5,065 bases of DNA, taken from Acidobacteriota bacterium (GTDB lineage Bacteria > Acidobacteriota > Vicinamibacteria > Vicinamibacterales > UBA2999). The notes below the pieces were generated by a model. That model made no database searches and was not told the DNA's origin. It was given only the letters and a program-made list of their open reading frames with translations. Location: NCBI GenBank assembly GCA_947478985.1, contig CANJYC010000170.1:1-5065 (forward strand), read 5' to 3'. The first letter of the stretch is position 1, and every line of letters starts with the position of its first letter. Of this stretch, positions 1 through 5,065 are shown one piece after another. The position numbers and the translations under genes are program-made.

Positions 1-990
1 CCAGCCGATGTCCGCCATGCACCAGTAGACGTCCTCCGGGTGGATGTCCTGGTAATACTTCGATGTGCCAGCCGCATAGGCGAGATAGCCGCCCGTCCCG
101 TGCTGGCACCCTTTCGGCTTGCCGGTCGTGCCGCTCGTGTACATGAGAAAGAGCGGTGCCTCGGCATCCATCGACACAGGCTCGACCTTCACGCGCTTGT
201 ACTTCCGGAGGACGTCGTTCATGACGAAGTCCCGCCCGGCCACGAGCGGTGTCGCTGACAGGTCTCGACCGGGATGGCGTCGCCAGATCAGCACCTTCTC
301 GATGGCCTGACCGTCCTTCGCAGCCGTGTCCACCGCGATGTCGGCGCTCGCCTTGTGATCGATGGCCTTGCCGTTGCGGTAGTAGCCGTCAGCGTAGATC
401 ATGACGCGACTGCCGGAGTCGGCGGCGCGCAGACCGGCAGCCTCGCCGCTGAATCCGCCGAACACCACCGAGTGGATAAGCCCGAGCCGCGCGCACGCGA
501 GCATCGTGACCGGCAGCTCCGGGATCATTGGCATGTGAATCGTGACCCGGTCGCCGGCCTTCAATCCGCAGAAGTCGCGCAGCACGGCGGCCACCTCATT
601 CACGCGGACATACAGTTCCTGGTACGTGATCGTCTGTGAGGGTTCGTCTTCCGACTCCGGGACGAAGATCAGCGCGGCCTTGTTCTTGTATTTCGGGAGG
701 TGGCGGTCCACGCAGTTGTAGCAGGCGTTGAGCCTGCCCCCCACGAACCATTTCCAGAACGGCGGGCGGCTCGTGTCGAGCGTGGTCTTCCAGTACCTAT
801 CCCACGACAGCAGGTCGGCATACTCCCTGAAACATTCCGGGAAGTTCTTCTCGCTGAAGCGCTCTGTGGCCGCCGGGTCCACCAGGTTCGCCTGGCCGAC
901 GAACTTCGCCGTAGGCCGCAGGTAATTCGCGTCGGACCAGTGCACTTCAATCTGCGCCTCTGGCTTCTGTGGGTTTCGCGTGTCGCTCAT
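1..990 (-). CDS. acs: Acetyl-CoA synthetase-like AMP-forming acyl-CoA ligase, N-terminal half (cut by left edge)
   Basis: The enzyme activates a short carboxylic acid, most likely acetate or propionate, with ATP and CoA to give the acyl-CoA, AMP and pyrophosphate in the cytoplasm. The visible 330 residues begin MSDTRNPQKP. Residues about 30-85 resemble the acetyl-CoA synthetase N-terminal domain (YADLLSWDRYW). The AMP-binding domain follows, with VVFGGFSGEA and the phosphate-binding loop TSGTTGKPKG at 285-294. The last visible residues, 326-330, are ADIGW, the family's conserved ADxGW motif. E. coli Acs has about 650 residues, so roughly half is missing, including the substrate-pocket residues after ADIGW and the C-terminal catalytic and acetylated lysine. 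Acetate and propionate therefore cannot be told apart. In the CoA-binding segment I read GYYRNGK where Salmonella Acs has GVRAGR. The start is set by a Shine-Dalgarno 8 bases upstream. The gene lies 58 bases behind the transporter, probably in one operon. No stop or frameshift is seen in the visible part. Confidence 0.93.
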   Translation of the reverse strand, partial: MSDTRNPQKPEAQIEVHWSDANYLRPTAKFVGQANLVDPAATERFSEKNFPECFREYADLLSWDRYWKTTLDTSRPPFWKWFVGGRLNACYNCVDRHLPKYKNKAALIFVPESEDEPSQTITYQELYVRVNEVAAVLRDFCGLKAGDRVTIHMPMIPELPVTMLACARLGLIHSVVFGGFSGEAAGLRAADSGSRVMIYADGYYRNGKAIDHKASADIAVDTAAKDGQAIEKVLIWRRHPGRDLSATPLVAGRDFVMNDVLRKYKRVKVEPVSMDAEAPLFLMYTSGTTGKPKGCQHGTGGYLAYAAGTSKYYQDIHPEDVYWCMADIGW

Positions 991-998
991 GCTGAAGC

Positions 999-1005
999 TC
1001 TCCTT
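999..1005 (-). promoter_or_regulatory. Shine-Dalgarno of the acyl-CoA ligase gene
   Basis: On the minus strand this reads AAGGAGA, 8 bases before the ATG at 990-988. It decides the start codon, because the reading frame has no equally well-placed alternative nearby. The remaining gap up to the transporter stop codon (991-1048) shows no convincing terminator or promoter, which fits co-transcription of the two genes. Confidence 0.8.
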
Positions 1006-1048
1006 GGGTCTCTTGTGCGCCGATCCGTCTGGCCGACGTCGCGGGGAA

Positions 1049-2272
1049 CTAGCGGCCTGCGGCTGGTACCGTCATGGCTGCGCCGCGCGTGGGTGCACCG
1101 GCCGCCAACAACAGGCCGAAGGCCACCAGGGACAATCCGCCCGCAGCGTAAAACGCAAAGCGATAGTCGCCAAATGCGTCGAAGGTTCGAGCGGCAACGA
1201 TCGGGCCGATGATGCCGGCCACGCCCCACGCCGTAAAGAGCGCCCCGTAGTTCATCCCCAGGTTCCGCGTCCCGTAGAAGTCGGCCGTCGTGGATGCAAA
1301 CACGGACAGCTGGGTGCCGTAACACCAGTAAACCGCCAGCACGAGCAGGTAGAACAGTGTGGCGTCCTGCCGGAAGATGAACAGGGCCGGCATCGCAAAG
1401 GCGGATGCCAGCACCATCGCACGTAGTGTATTCAAGCGTCCTAGCGCGTCTGACATCCAGCCCGAGAGGATGCGCCCGGACGCGTTGCCAACCGCGCCAA
1501 CGGTGATGGCCAGCGTGGCCGCAGCCGCACCGAGTCCGGCGTTGCGGGCGAACGGAACGAGCTGACTGATGGTGAGAAGCCCGGCCGTCACGCCAAGGCA
1601 ATACGCTGACCACAGCAGATAAAACGTCGGCGTGCGCATCATCTCAGCCGTCGTGAAATCGAGCGACGCCGCACCGCCGGCGGCGGGCTGTGGCGGCGTC
1701 CAGCCGGCCGGGCGATAGCCCGCTGGAGGATTACGCAGCAGCCACGTCCCCACCATGCCCATCGCGAAGAAGATGATGCCAAGCGTCTGAAAGGTCGCGC
1801 GCCAGCCGACGCTGTCGATCAGCGCCACGGCCACCGGGCCGAACACGGCCGAGCCCGCCCCGTAGCCGCCCACCATCAACCCGATCACGAGCCCGCGCTT
1901 ATCAGGAAACCACTTGGAGGCCACCGGCATCGGCGTGGCATACCCGAACCCGTTGCCGATCCCGACCACGAGACCAAAACTGAGATAGAGGAACAGGAGC
2001 GATGTGGTGAAGCTCGACAGGAAGAATCCCAGCCCGAGCATCGTGGCCCCGATGGCGGCGCAGACACGCGGACCGCGCTGATCCTGAATCCGCCCGGCCA
2101 CGATGAACGAAATGGCGAAGGCCACGATGGCTATCGTGAAGACCCAGGACGTTTCGGCTCTGGACCAGCCGAATTCCTTCTCAAGGGGCAGTACGAACAC
2201 GCTCCACGAATAAAGAGACCCGAGCGCGAGGTTCATGCAGACGCCGCCGATGACCGGAGTCCATCGATTCAT
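1049..2272 (-). CDS. OFA-family MFS transporter, probable monocarboxylate carrier
   Basis: This is an inner-membrane secondary transporter of the major facilitator superfamily, 407 residues long with about 12 predicted hydrophobic segments. It resembles the oxalate/formate antiporter (OFA) family, which includes OxlT and E. coli YhjX. The N-terminal segment has LALGSLYSWSVF (residues 15-26). The cytoplasmic loop motif GRIQDQRGPR is at 60-69, and its counterpart GWMSDALGR in the second half is at 271-279. The central loop has a Pro-rich stretch, RNPPAGYRPAGW (180-191), typical of OFA proteins. Arg267, four residues before GWMSD, sits where I place OxlT Arg272. The position of OxlT Lys355 appears to be Trp349, so oxalate is doubtful as substrate. 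I chose the ATG at 2272 because a Shine-Dalgarno precedes it and the protein then begins directly at the first membrane segment. An in-frame ATG at 2398 would add 42 Arg-rich residues with no such support. The downstream ligase gene suggests import of acetate, propionate or a related acid. Confidence 0.9.
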   Translation of the reverse strand: MNRWTPVIGGVCMNLALGSLYSWSVFVLPLEKEFGWSRAETSWVFTIAIVAFAISFIVAGRIQDQRGPRVCAAIGATMLGLGFFLSSFTTSLLFLYLSFGLVVGIGNGFGYATPMPVASKWFPDKRGLVIGLMVGGYGAGSAVFGPVAVALIDSVGWRATFQTLGIIFFAMGMVGTWLLRNPPAGYRPAGWTPPQPAAGGAASLDFTTAEMMRTPTFYLLWSAYCLGVTAGLLTISQLVPFARNAGLGAAAATLAITVGAVGNASGRILSGWMSDALGRLNTLRAMVLASAFAMPALFIFRQDATLFYLLVLAVYWCYGTQLSVFASTTADFYGTRNLGMNYGALFTAWGVAGIIGPIVAARTFDAFGDYRFAFYAAGGLSLVAFGLLLAAGAPTRGAAMTVPAAGR

Positions 2273-2274
2273 GC

Positions 2275-2282
2275 TTTCCCCT
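2275..2282 (-). promoter_or_regulatory. Shine-Dalgarno of the MFS transporter gene
   Basis: On the minus strand this reads AGGGGAAA, two bases from the ATG at 2272; the AGGGGA core is about five bases away. It supports this start over the upstream in-frame ATG at 2398. A further CCTCCTT-like stretch on this strand is anti-Shine-Dalgarno in sense and was not used. Confidence 0.6.
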
Positions 2283-2296
2283 GAAGGAGGCGAACA

Positions 2297-2310
2297 CCGC
2301 CATCTGGCGG
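2297..2310. repeat. Perfect inverted repeat in the transporter leader
   Basis: The arms CCGCCA and TGGCGG are exact reverse complements separated by TC. As RNA this could form a five-pair GC stem with a four-base loop, about 25 bases upstream of the transporter start codon. It could be a leader hairpin or a small DNA-binding site. There is no following T run, so it is not a standard terminator. Confidence 0.4.
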
Positions 2311-2349
2311 CCCTCGCGCGTGGAATCAGCCTAGCTCGAAAGCGGCGGC

Positions 2350-2358
2350 ATTCTAGCA
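2350..2358 (-). promoter_or_regulatory. Candidate extended -10 promoter for the transporter-ligase operon
   Basis: The minus strand reads TGCTAGAAT, an extended -10 element (TGn) followed by TAGAAT, which matches five of six bases of TATAAT. No good -35 hexamer lies 16-18 bases upstream, as is common for extended -10 promoters. Transcription would start near 2343, giving a leader of about 70 bases before the transporter ATG. That would place the alternative ATG at 2398 outside the transcript. The call rests only on pattern matching with an E. coli-like sigma-70 consensus. Confidence 0.45.
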
Positions 2359-2370
2359 GACTCCGGCATG

Positions 2371-2388
2371 GGACCATGGTCCAGCTGG
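2371..2388. promoter_or_regulatory. Candidate operator: 12-bp palindrome overlapping an 8-bp palindrome
   Basis: GGACCATGGTCC (2371-2382) is a perfect 12-bp palindrome. It shares two bases with CCAGCTGG (2381-2388), a perfect 8-bp palindrome. Relative to the candidate start near 2343 on the minus strand, the larger palindrome covers about -28 to -39, where a repressor or activator would contact the promoter. No regulator gene is in the window, so the binding protein is unknown. Confidence 0.35.
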
Positions 2389-2416
2389 CTACGGCCATTG
2401 GAATTACTCATGGGGG

Positions 2417-2427
2417 ACGATAATCGT
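2417..2427. promoter_or_regulatory. 11-bp palindrome touching the rightward -35 hexamer
   Basis: ACGAT-A-ATCGT is a perfect palindrome with a single central base. Its last T is the first base of the TTGACA at 2427-2432. The position suggests a possible operator for the receptor gene, but a palindrome of this size can arise by chance. Confidence 0.25.
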
Positions 2428-2456
2428 TGACAAGGGGCGGGAGAGGAGCGTAATTA
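2427..2456 (+). promoter_or_regulatory. Weak candidate promoter for the receptor gene
   Basis: A perfect TTGACA (-35) at 2427-2432 is followed after 18 bases by TAATTA at 2451-2456, a poor -10 match. Transcription would begin near 2463 and leave a leader of about 100 bases. The -35 match is good but the -10 is not, so this is tentative; a non-housekeeping sigma factor could use another site. Confidence 0.3.
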
Positions 2457-2470
2457 GTGCCACTGCAAAG

Positions 2471-2511
2471 CTCCGAAATATCAGCGTTACATCCATCGTG
2501 GCAGTTCGGAG
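2471..2511. repeat. Inverted repeat in the receptor leader
   Basis: CTCCGAA (2471-2477) and TTCGGAG (2505-2511) are exact reverse complements separated by 27 bases. In the transcript they could close a loose stem-loop ahead of a second hairpin. A spaced binding site for a dimeric regulator is the other option. Confidence 0.35.
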
Positions 2512-2518
2512 ATGTCCG

Positions 2519-2535
2519 GCGGGACCAATTCCCGC
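2519..2535 (+). repeat. GC-rich hairpin in the receptor leader
   Basis: GCGGGA (2519-2524) and TCCCGC (2530-2535) pair perfectly around the five-base loop CCAAT, with a possible extra G-U pair outside. It ends 15 bases before the Shine-Dalgarno. There is no T run after it, so it is not a classical terminator. It might affect messenger stability or translation initiation. Confidence 0.45.
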
Positions 2536-2550
2536 TTACCAGGACAGTCG

Positions 2551-2556
2551 AAGGAG
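2551..2556 (+). promoter_or_regulatory. Shine-Dalgarno of the receptor gene
   Basis: AAGGAG lies six bases before the ATG at 2563-2565. It fixes the start, which is also supported by a clear signal peptide beginning at that codon. Confidence 0.85.
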
Positions 2557-2562
2557 AAACCA

Positions 2563-5065
2563 ATGCTTGGAACGAGGTCGGTCGGTCGCGGTTGCGTCTG
2601 GCTCATCGCCGTCCTCCTGGTGGCGTCCACGGCGTGGGCCCAGCAAGGAAGCGGTATTGCGGGATCGGTCAAAGATACGTCTGGTGCGGTGCTGCCGGGC
2701 GTGACGGTGGAGGCCTCAAGTTCGGCCTTGATTGAAAAGGTGCGCTCAGTCACGACCGACAGTGACGGGCGCTTCAACATCGTCAGCTTGCCGCCCGGCG
2801 TCTATGACGTCACGTTCACGCTCCCGGGCTTCAGCACATTGAAGCGCCAGGGCATCACACTCTCGGCGGCCTTTACGGCCACGGTGAACGTGGACTTGGC
2901 AGTGGGCTCACTCGAGGAAACCGTTGTCGTGAGTGGTGAGTCACCGCTCGTCGATGTGCAGAACGCCTCGCAGCAGCAGCACCTCCAGGCCGACTACCTC
3001 ACCGCCCTGCCAACCGGCCACACCAGCCTCGCGTCGTTGACGGTTCTCGTGCCCGGCCTCAAGGGCGTGCAGGACGTCGGCGGACTGGGCGCCGTCCAGA
3101 GCACCGCGGCGGCGAGCTCTTCCTTCCATGGCAAGACGGGGCGCAAGTGGGCCATCGACGGCATGGAAATCATGAACATGCAGGGGTCCGGCAACGCCAG
3201 CTTCGTCATGAATCCGCAGATGGTTGAGGAAACGACCATCGAAACCGGCGGAGCCGGGGCCGACAGCCAGATGAGCGGCGTCACCGTCACCGGCATTCTC
3301 AAGTCGGGCGGCAACCTCTTTAGCGGTTCAGCGCAGGGGCTCTGGTCCGACAAGAAGTTCCAGTCGGACAATCTGGATGACAGCCTGCGTTCGCGCGGCC
3401 TGACCACCGTGAACCGGCTCTCGAACATCTACAACGCCGGGGGCACGTTCGGTGGTCCAATCGTCAAGGACAAGATCTGGTTCTTCAGCGGCGTGAAAGC
3501 CGTCAGCGTCAAGAGCACGGTGGCCGGCATCTTCTACAACAAGACGGAAGGCACGCCGTTCTACACGCCGGACCTCAACCGACCGGCTGAGCGGTGGGAA
3601 TCCTATGAGGATTACGCCACGCGGATCACGTGGCAGGTGACCCCGAAGAACAAGATTGCCTCCTATCTGGATGCGCAGCCGCGATGCGACTGCCGCCGTC
3701 CTGGCAACTTCGCTCCTGAGGCGCAGACCGTCTATGACTTCTGGCCGCAGGGCGTCTATCAGGCGACCTGGACCGCCCCGGCCACGAGCCGGCTGCTCTT
3801 CGAAGCGGGCTACTCGTTCGCGCAGTCGACGTATTCGAATCCGCCGCCGGAAGGCAAGGTGCTCGGCCCGAACGACATCACCATCACGGACCAGTCGATC
3901 GGGCTCATCTACGGTGCACCAAACACGCTGCGCACCTTCACGGACAGCCATCGGTGGGCGCAGCGGGCATCAGTCTCCTACGTGACCGGCACGCACAACT
4001 TCAAGACGGGGTTCTACCTGGGTGAAGGCGTCCAGACCTCGGAACCCTATCTGAACGAAGCGCAGCAGTGGCAGGTCAATCGCGTGTGCGCGGACAACAC
4101 GCCGGCCTGCCTTATCCCCAACCAGATCACGCTGGATGCCGGCCCCTACATCACGCGCCTGAAGATGAAGGCCGACCTCGGCGTCTACGCGCAGGACCAG
4201 TGGAGCTACAAGCGCCTGTCGCTGAGCGGCGGCCTCCGGTTCGAATACTTCAACGCCTATGTCCGCCCCCAGTCCGTACCCGAAACCAAGTGGCTCCCTG
4301 CGCGTTCCTTCAAGCAGGTCGACGGTGTGCCGCTCTGGAAGGACTTCTCGCCGCGGATGGGCGCCGCCTACGACCTGTTCGGCAACGGCAAGACCGCGCT
4401 GAAGATGTCATTCGGGCGCTACAGCGGCCTGACGGGCGTCAACATCGCCGCCGCCAACAATCCAATTCTGACCTCGCTCAACTCCGTGAACCGGAACTGG
4501 ACCGACAGCAACGGCAACTTCAAGCCGGACTGCGACCTCAAGAACTTCTCGCAGAACGGTGAGTGCGGCCCGATCAGCAACAACCAGTTCGGCCAGAACA
4601 ACCCCAACGCCACCCAGTGGGCCGACAGTGTCCTGCGCGGCTGGGGCGTGCGCGACTTCCTGTGGGATCTCGCGACCGAGGTGCAGCAGGAGATCACGCC
4701 GAAGATCTCGGTCTACGGTGGCTTCTACCGCAACTGGAACGGCAACCAGACCGTGACCGACAACACGCTGGTGACGCCGGAGGACTACGATCCGTACTGC
4801 GTCACCGCGCCTGTGGACGCGCGCCTCCCCAAGGGCGGCGGGTATCAGGTGTGTGGCCTGTATGACATCAAGCCGGCCAAGCTGGCCACAGCCATTAACC
4901 GGGTGATCCCGCTGAAGGACGTCCCGGGCGAAAACGGCAGCACCACGACGAACACATACCTCAACGGCGGGTTCAACGCGCGGTTGGGATCGAAGACGCG
5001 CATCGGCGGCGGCATCGACACAGGTCGCACGATCACGGACCTGTGCTACGTCATCGACTCCCCGC
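2563..5065 (+). CDS. Oar-like TonB-dependent receptor with carboxypeptidase-regulatory-like domain (cut by right edge)
   Basis: This is an outer-membrane protein that probably takes up or binds an unknown large ligand using TonB energy; the 834 visible residues show no stop or frameshift. Residues 1-26 form a signal peptide with a hydrophobic core and a likely cleavage after AWA-26. Residues about 30-115 form a carboxypeptidase-regulatory-like beta domain (GIAGSVKDTSGAVLPGVTVEA, then DGRFNIVSLPPGVYDVTF). EETVVVSG at 118-125 looks like a TonB box. The plug follows to about residue 250, with LPTG and the stretch around AIDGMEI. The barrel begins after this and includes GGPIVKDKIWFF from residue 297, a hallmark of this family. 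Alternating aromatic and polar segments such as LGVYAQDQW and LSLSGGLRFEYF fit beta strands. Relatives usually have about 900-1200 residues, so the C-terminal strands are missing. Mature cysteines are C375/C377, C509/C516, C657/C668, C746/C764 and C828. The gene diverges from the transporter-ligase operon; a functional link between them is unproven. Confidence 0.92.
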   Translation, partial: MLGTRSVGRGCVWLIAVLLVASTAWAQQGSGIAGSVKDTSGAVLPGVTVEASSSALIEKVRSVTTDSDGRFNIVSLPPGVYDVTFTLPGFSTLKRQGITLSAAFTATVNVDLAVGSLEETVVVSGESPLVDVQNASQQQHLQADYLTALPTGHTSLASLTVLVPGLKGVQDVGGLGAVQSTAAASSSFHGKTGRKWAIDGMEIMNMQGSGNASFVMNPQMVEETTIETGGAGADSQMSGVTVTGILKSGGNLFSGSAQGLWSDKKFQSDNLDDSLRSRGLTTVNRLSNIYNAGGTFGGPIVKDKIWFFSGVKAVSVKSTVAGIFYNKTEGTPFYTPDLNRPAERWESYEDYATRITWQVTPKNKIASYLDAQPRCDCRRPGNFAPEAQTVYDFWPQGVYQATWTAPATSRLLFEAGYSFAQSTYSNPPPEGKVLGPNDITITDQSIGLIYGAPNTLRTFTDSHRWAQRASVSYVTGTHNFKTGFYLGEGVQTSEPYLNEAQQWQVNRVCADNTPACLIPNQITLDAGPYITRLKMKADLGVYAQDQWSYKRLSLSGGLRFEYFNAYVRPQSVPETKWLPARSFKQVDGVPLWKDFSPRMGAAYDLFGNGKTALKMSFGRYSGLTGVNIAAANNPILTSLNSVNRNWTDSNGNFKPDCDLKNFSQNGECGPISNNQFGQNNPNATQWADSVLRGWGVRDFLWDLATEVQQEITPKISVYGGFYRNWNGNQTVTDNTLVTPEDYDPYCVTAPVDARLPKGGGYQVCGLYDIKPAKLATAINRVIPLKDVPGENGSTTTNTYLNGGFNARLGSKTRIGGGIDTGRTITDLCYVIDSP

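Noticed and set aside
274..639. 121-residue open frame on the plus strand opposite the ligase
   Set aside because: The opposite strand encodes conserved ligase sequence including the phosphate loop region, so this is a shadow frame.
1031..1057. GGCCG/CGGCC inverted repeat around the transporter stop codon, considered as a terminator
   Set aside because: The arms are only five bases with a 17-base loop and no T run follows, so it does not support termination between the two operon genes.
987..1613. 208-residue open frame on the minus strand
   Set aside because: It lies in another frame of the transporter gene, its translation is Arg/His-rich without domain features, and the transporter frame has clear membrane segments and motifs.
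2273..2398. N-terminal extension of the transporter to the ATG at 2398
   Set aside because: The added 42 residues are Arg-rich and not membrane-like, and the start at 2272 has its own Shine-Dalgarno and fits the family's N terminus.
3661..3720. Possible frameshift in the receptor around the Cys-Arg-rich stretch
   Set aside because: Codon-by-codon reading is continuous from 2563 to the end, and family-like barrel sequence resumes in the same frame on both sides.
3328..3951. 207-residue open frame opposite the receptor gene
   Set aside because: It is antisense to a continuous, recognisable receptor barrel; its Arg-rich composition is typical of a shadow frame in GC-rich DNA.
4068..4562. 164-residue open frame on the plus strand within the receptor gene
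   Set aside because: It overlaps the receptor in a shifted frame, is rich in Arg, Gln and Pro, and lacks a ribosome binding site. The receptor reads through without interruption.

Overview
The window is ordinary, densely coding chromosomal DNA of a GC-rich Gram-negative bacterium. It holds three protein genes, two of them cut by the window edges, and one intergenic control region of about 290 bases. The large outer-membrane receptor starting at 2563 has an N-terminal carboxypeptidase-regulatory-like domain and an Oar-like TonB-dependent architecture. That type is strongly expanded in Acidobacteriota, so a soil or sediment acidobacterium is my best guess. This is an inference from gene type and base composition; there is no rRNA or other marker here.

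Left arm (1-2272, minus strand): an OFA-family major facilitator transporter (1049-2272) is followed after 58 bases by the N-terminal half of an AMP-forming acetyl-CoA synthetase-like enzyme (990 down to 1, running off the left edge). Same strand, short gap, no visible terminator and a good Shine-Dalgarno before each gene suggest one operon. The transporter would take up a small monocarboxylate and the ligase would activate it to its CoA thioester. The exact acid is not determined by the sequence.

Middle (2273-2562): this gap separates the operon from a divergently transcribed gene. It contains a candidate extended -10 promoter for the operon with a perfect 12-bp palindrome over its -35 position. 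It also has a consensus-like -35 hexamer facing right that overlaps an 11-bp palindrome, and several inverted repeats in the two leaders. All regulatory calls are pattern-based and unproven.

Right arm (2563-5065, plus strand): the first 834 residues of a TonB-dependent receptor-like protein, open to the right edge. It has a signal peptide, a carboxypeptidase-regulatory-like domain, a TonB-box-like segment, a plug and the first part of the barrel. Nine cysteines in the mature part fall into four close pairs plus one single residue.

I found no RNA genes, CRISPR array, insertion sequence, phage gene or other mobile element, and no sign of a new multi-gene system. The points most worth a second look are the palindrome-rich divergent region, the transporter lacking the lysine expected in oxalate-type relatives, and the paired cysteines of the receptor.
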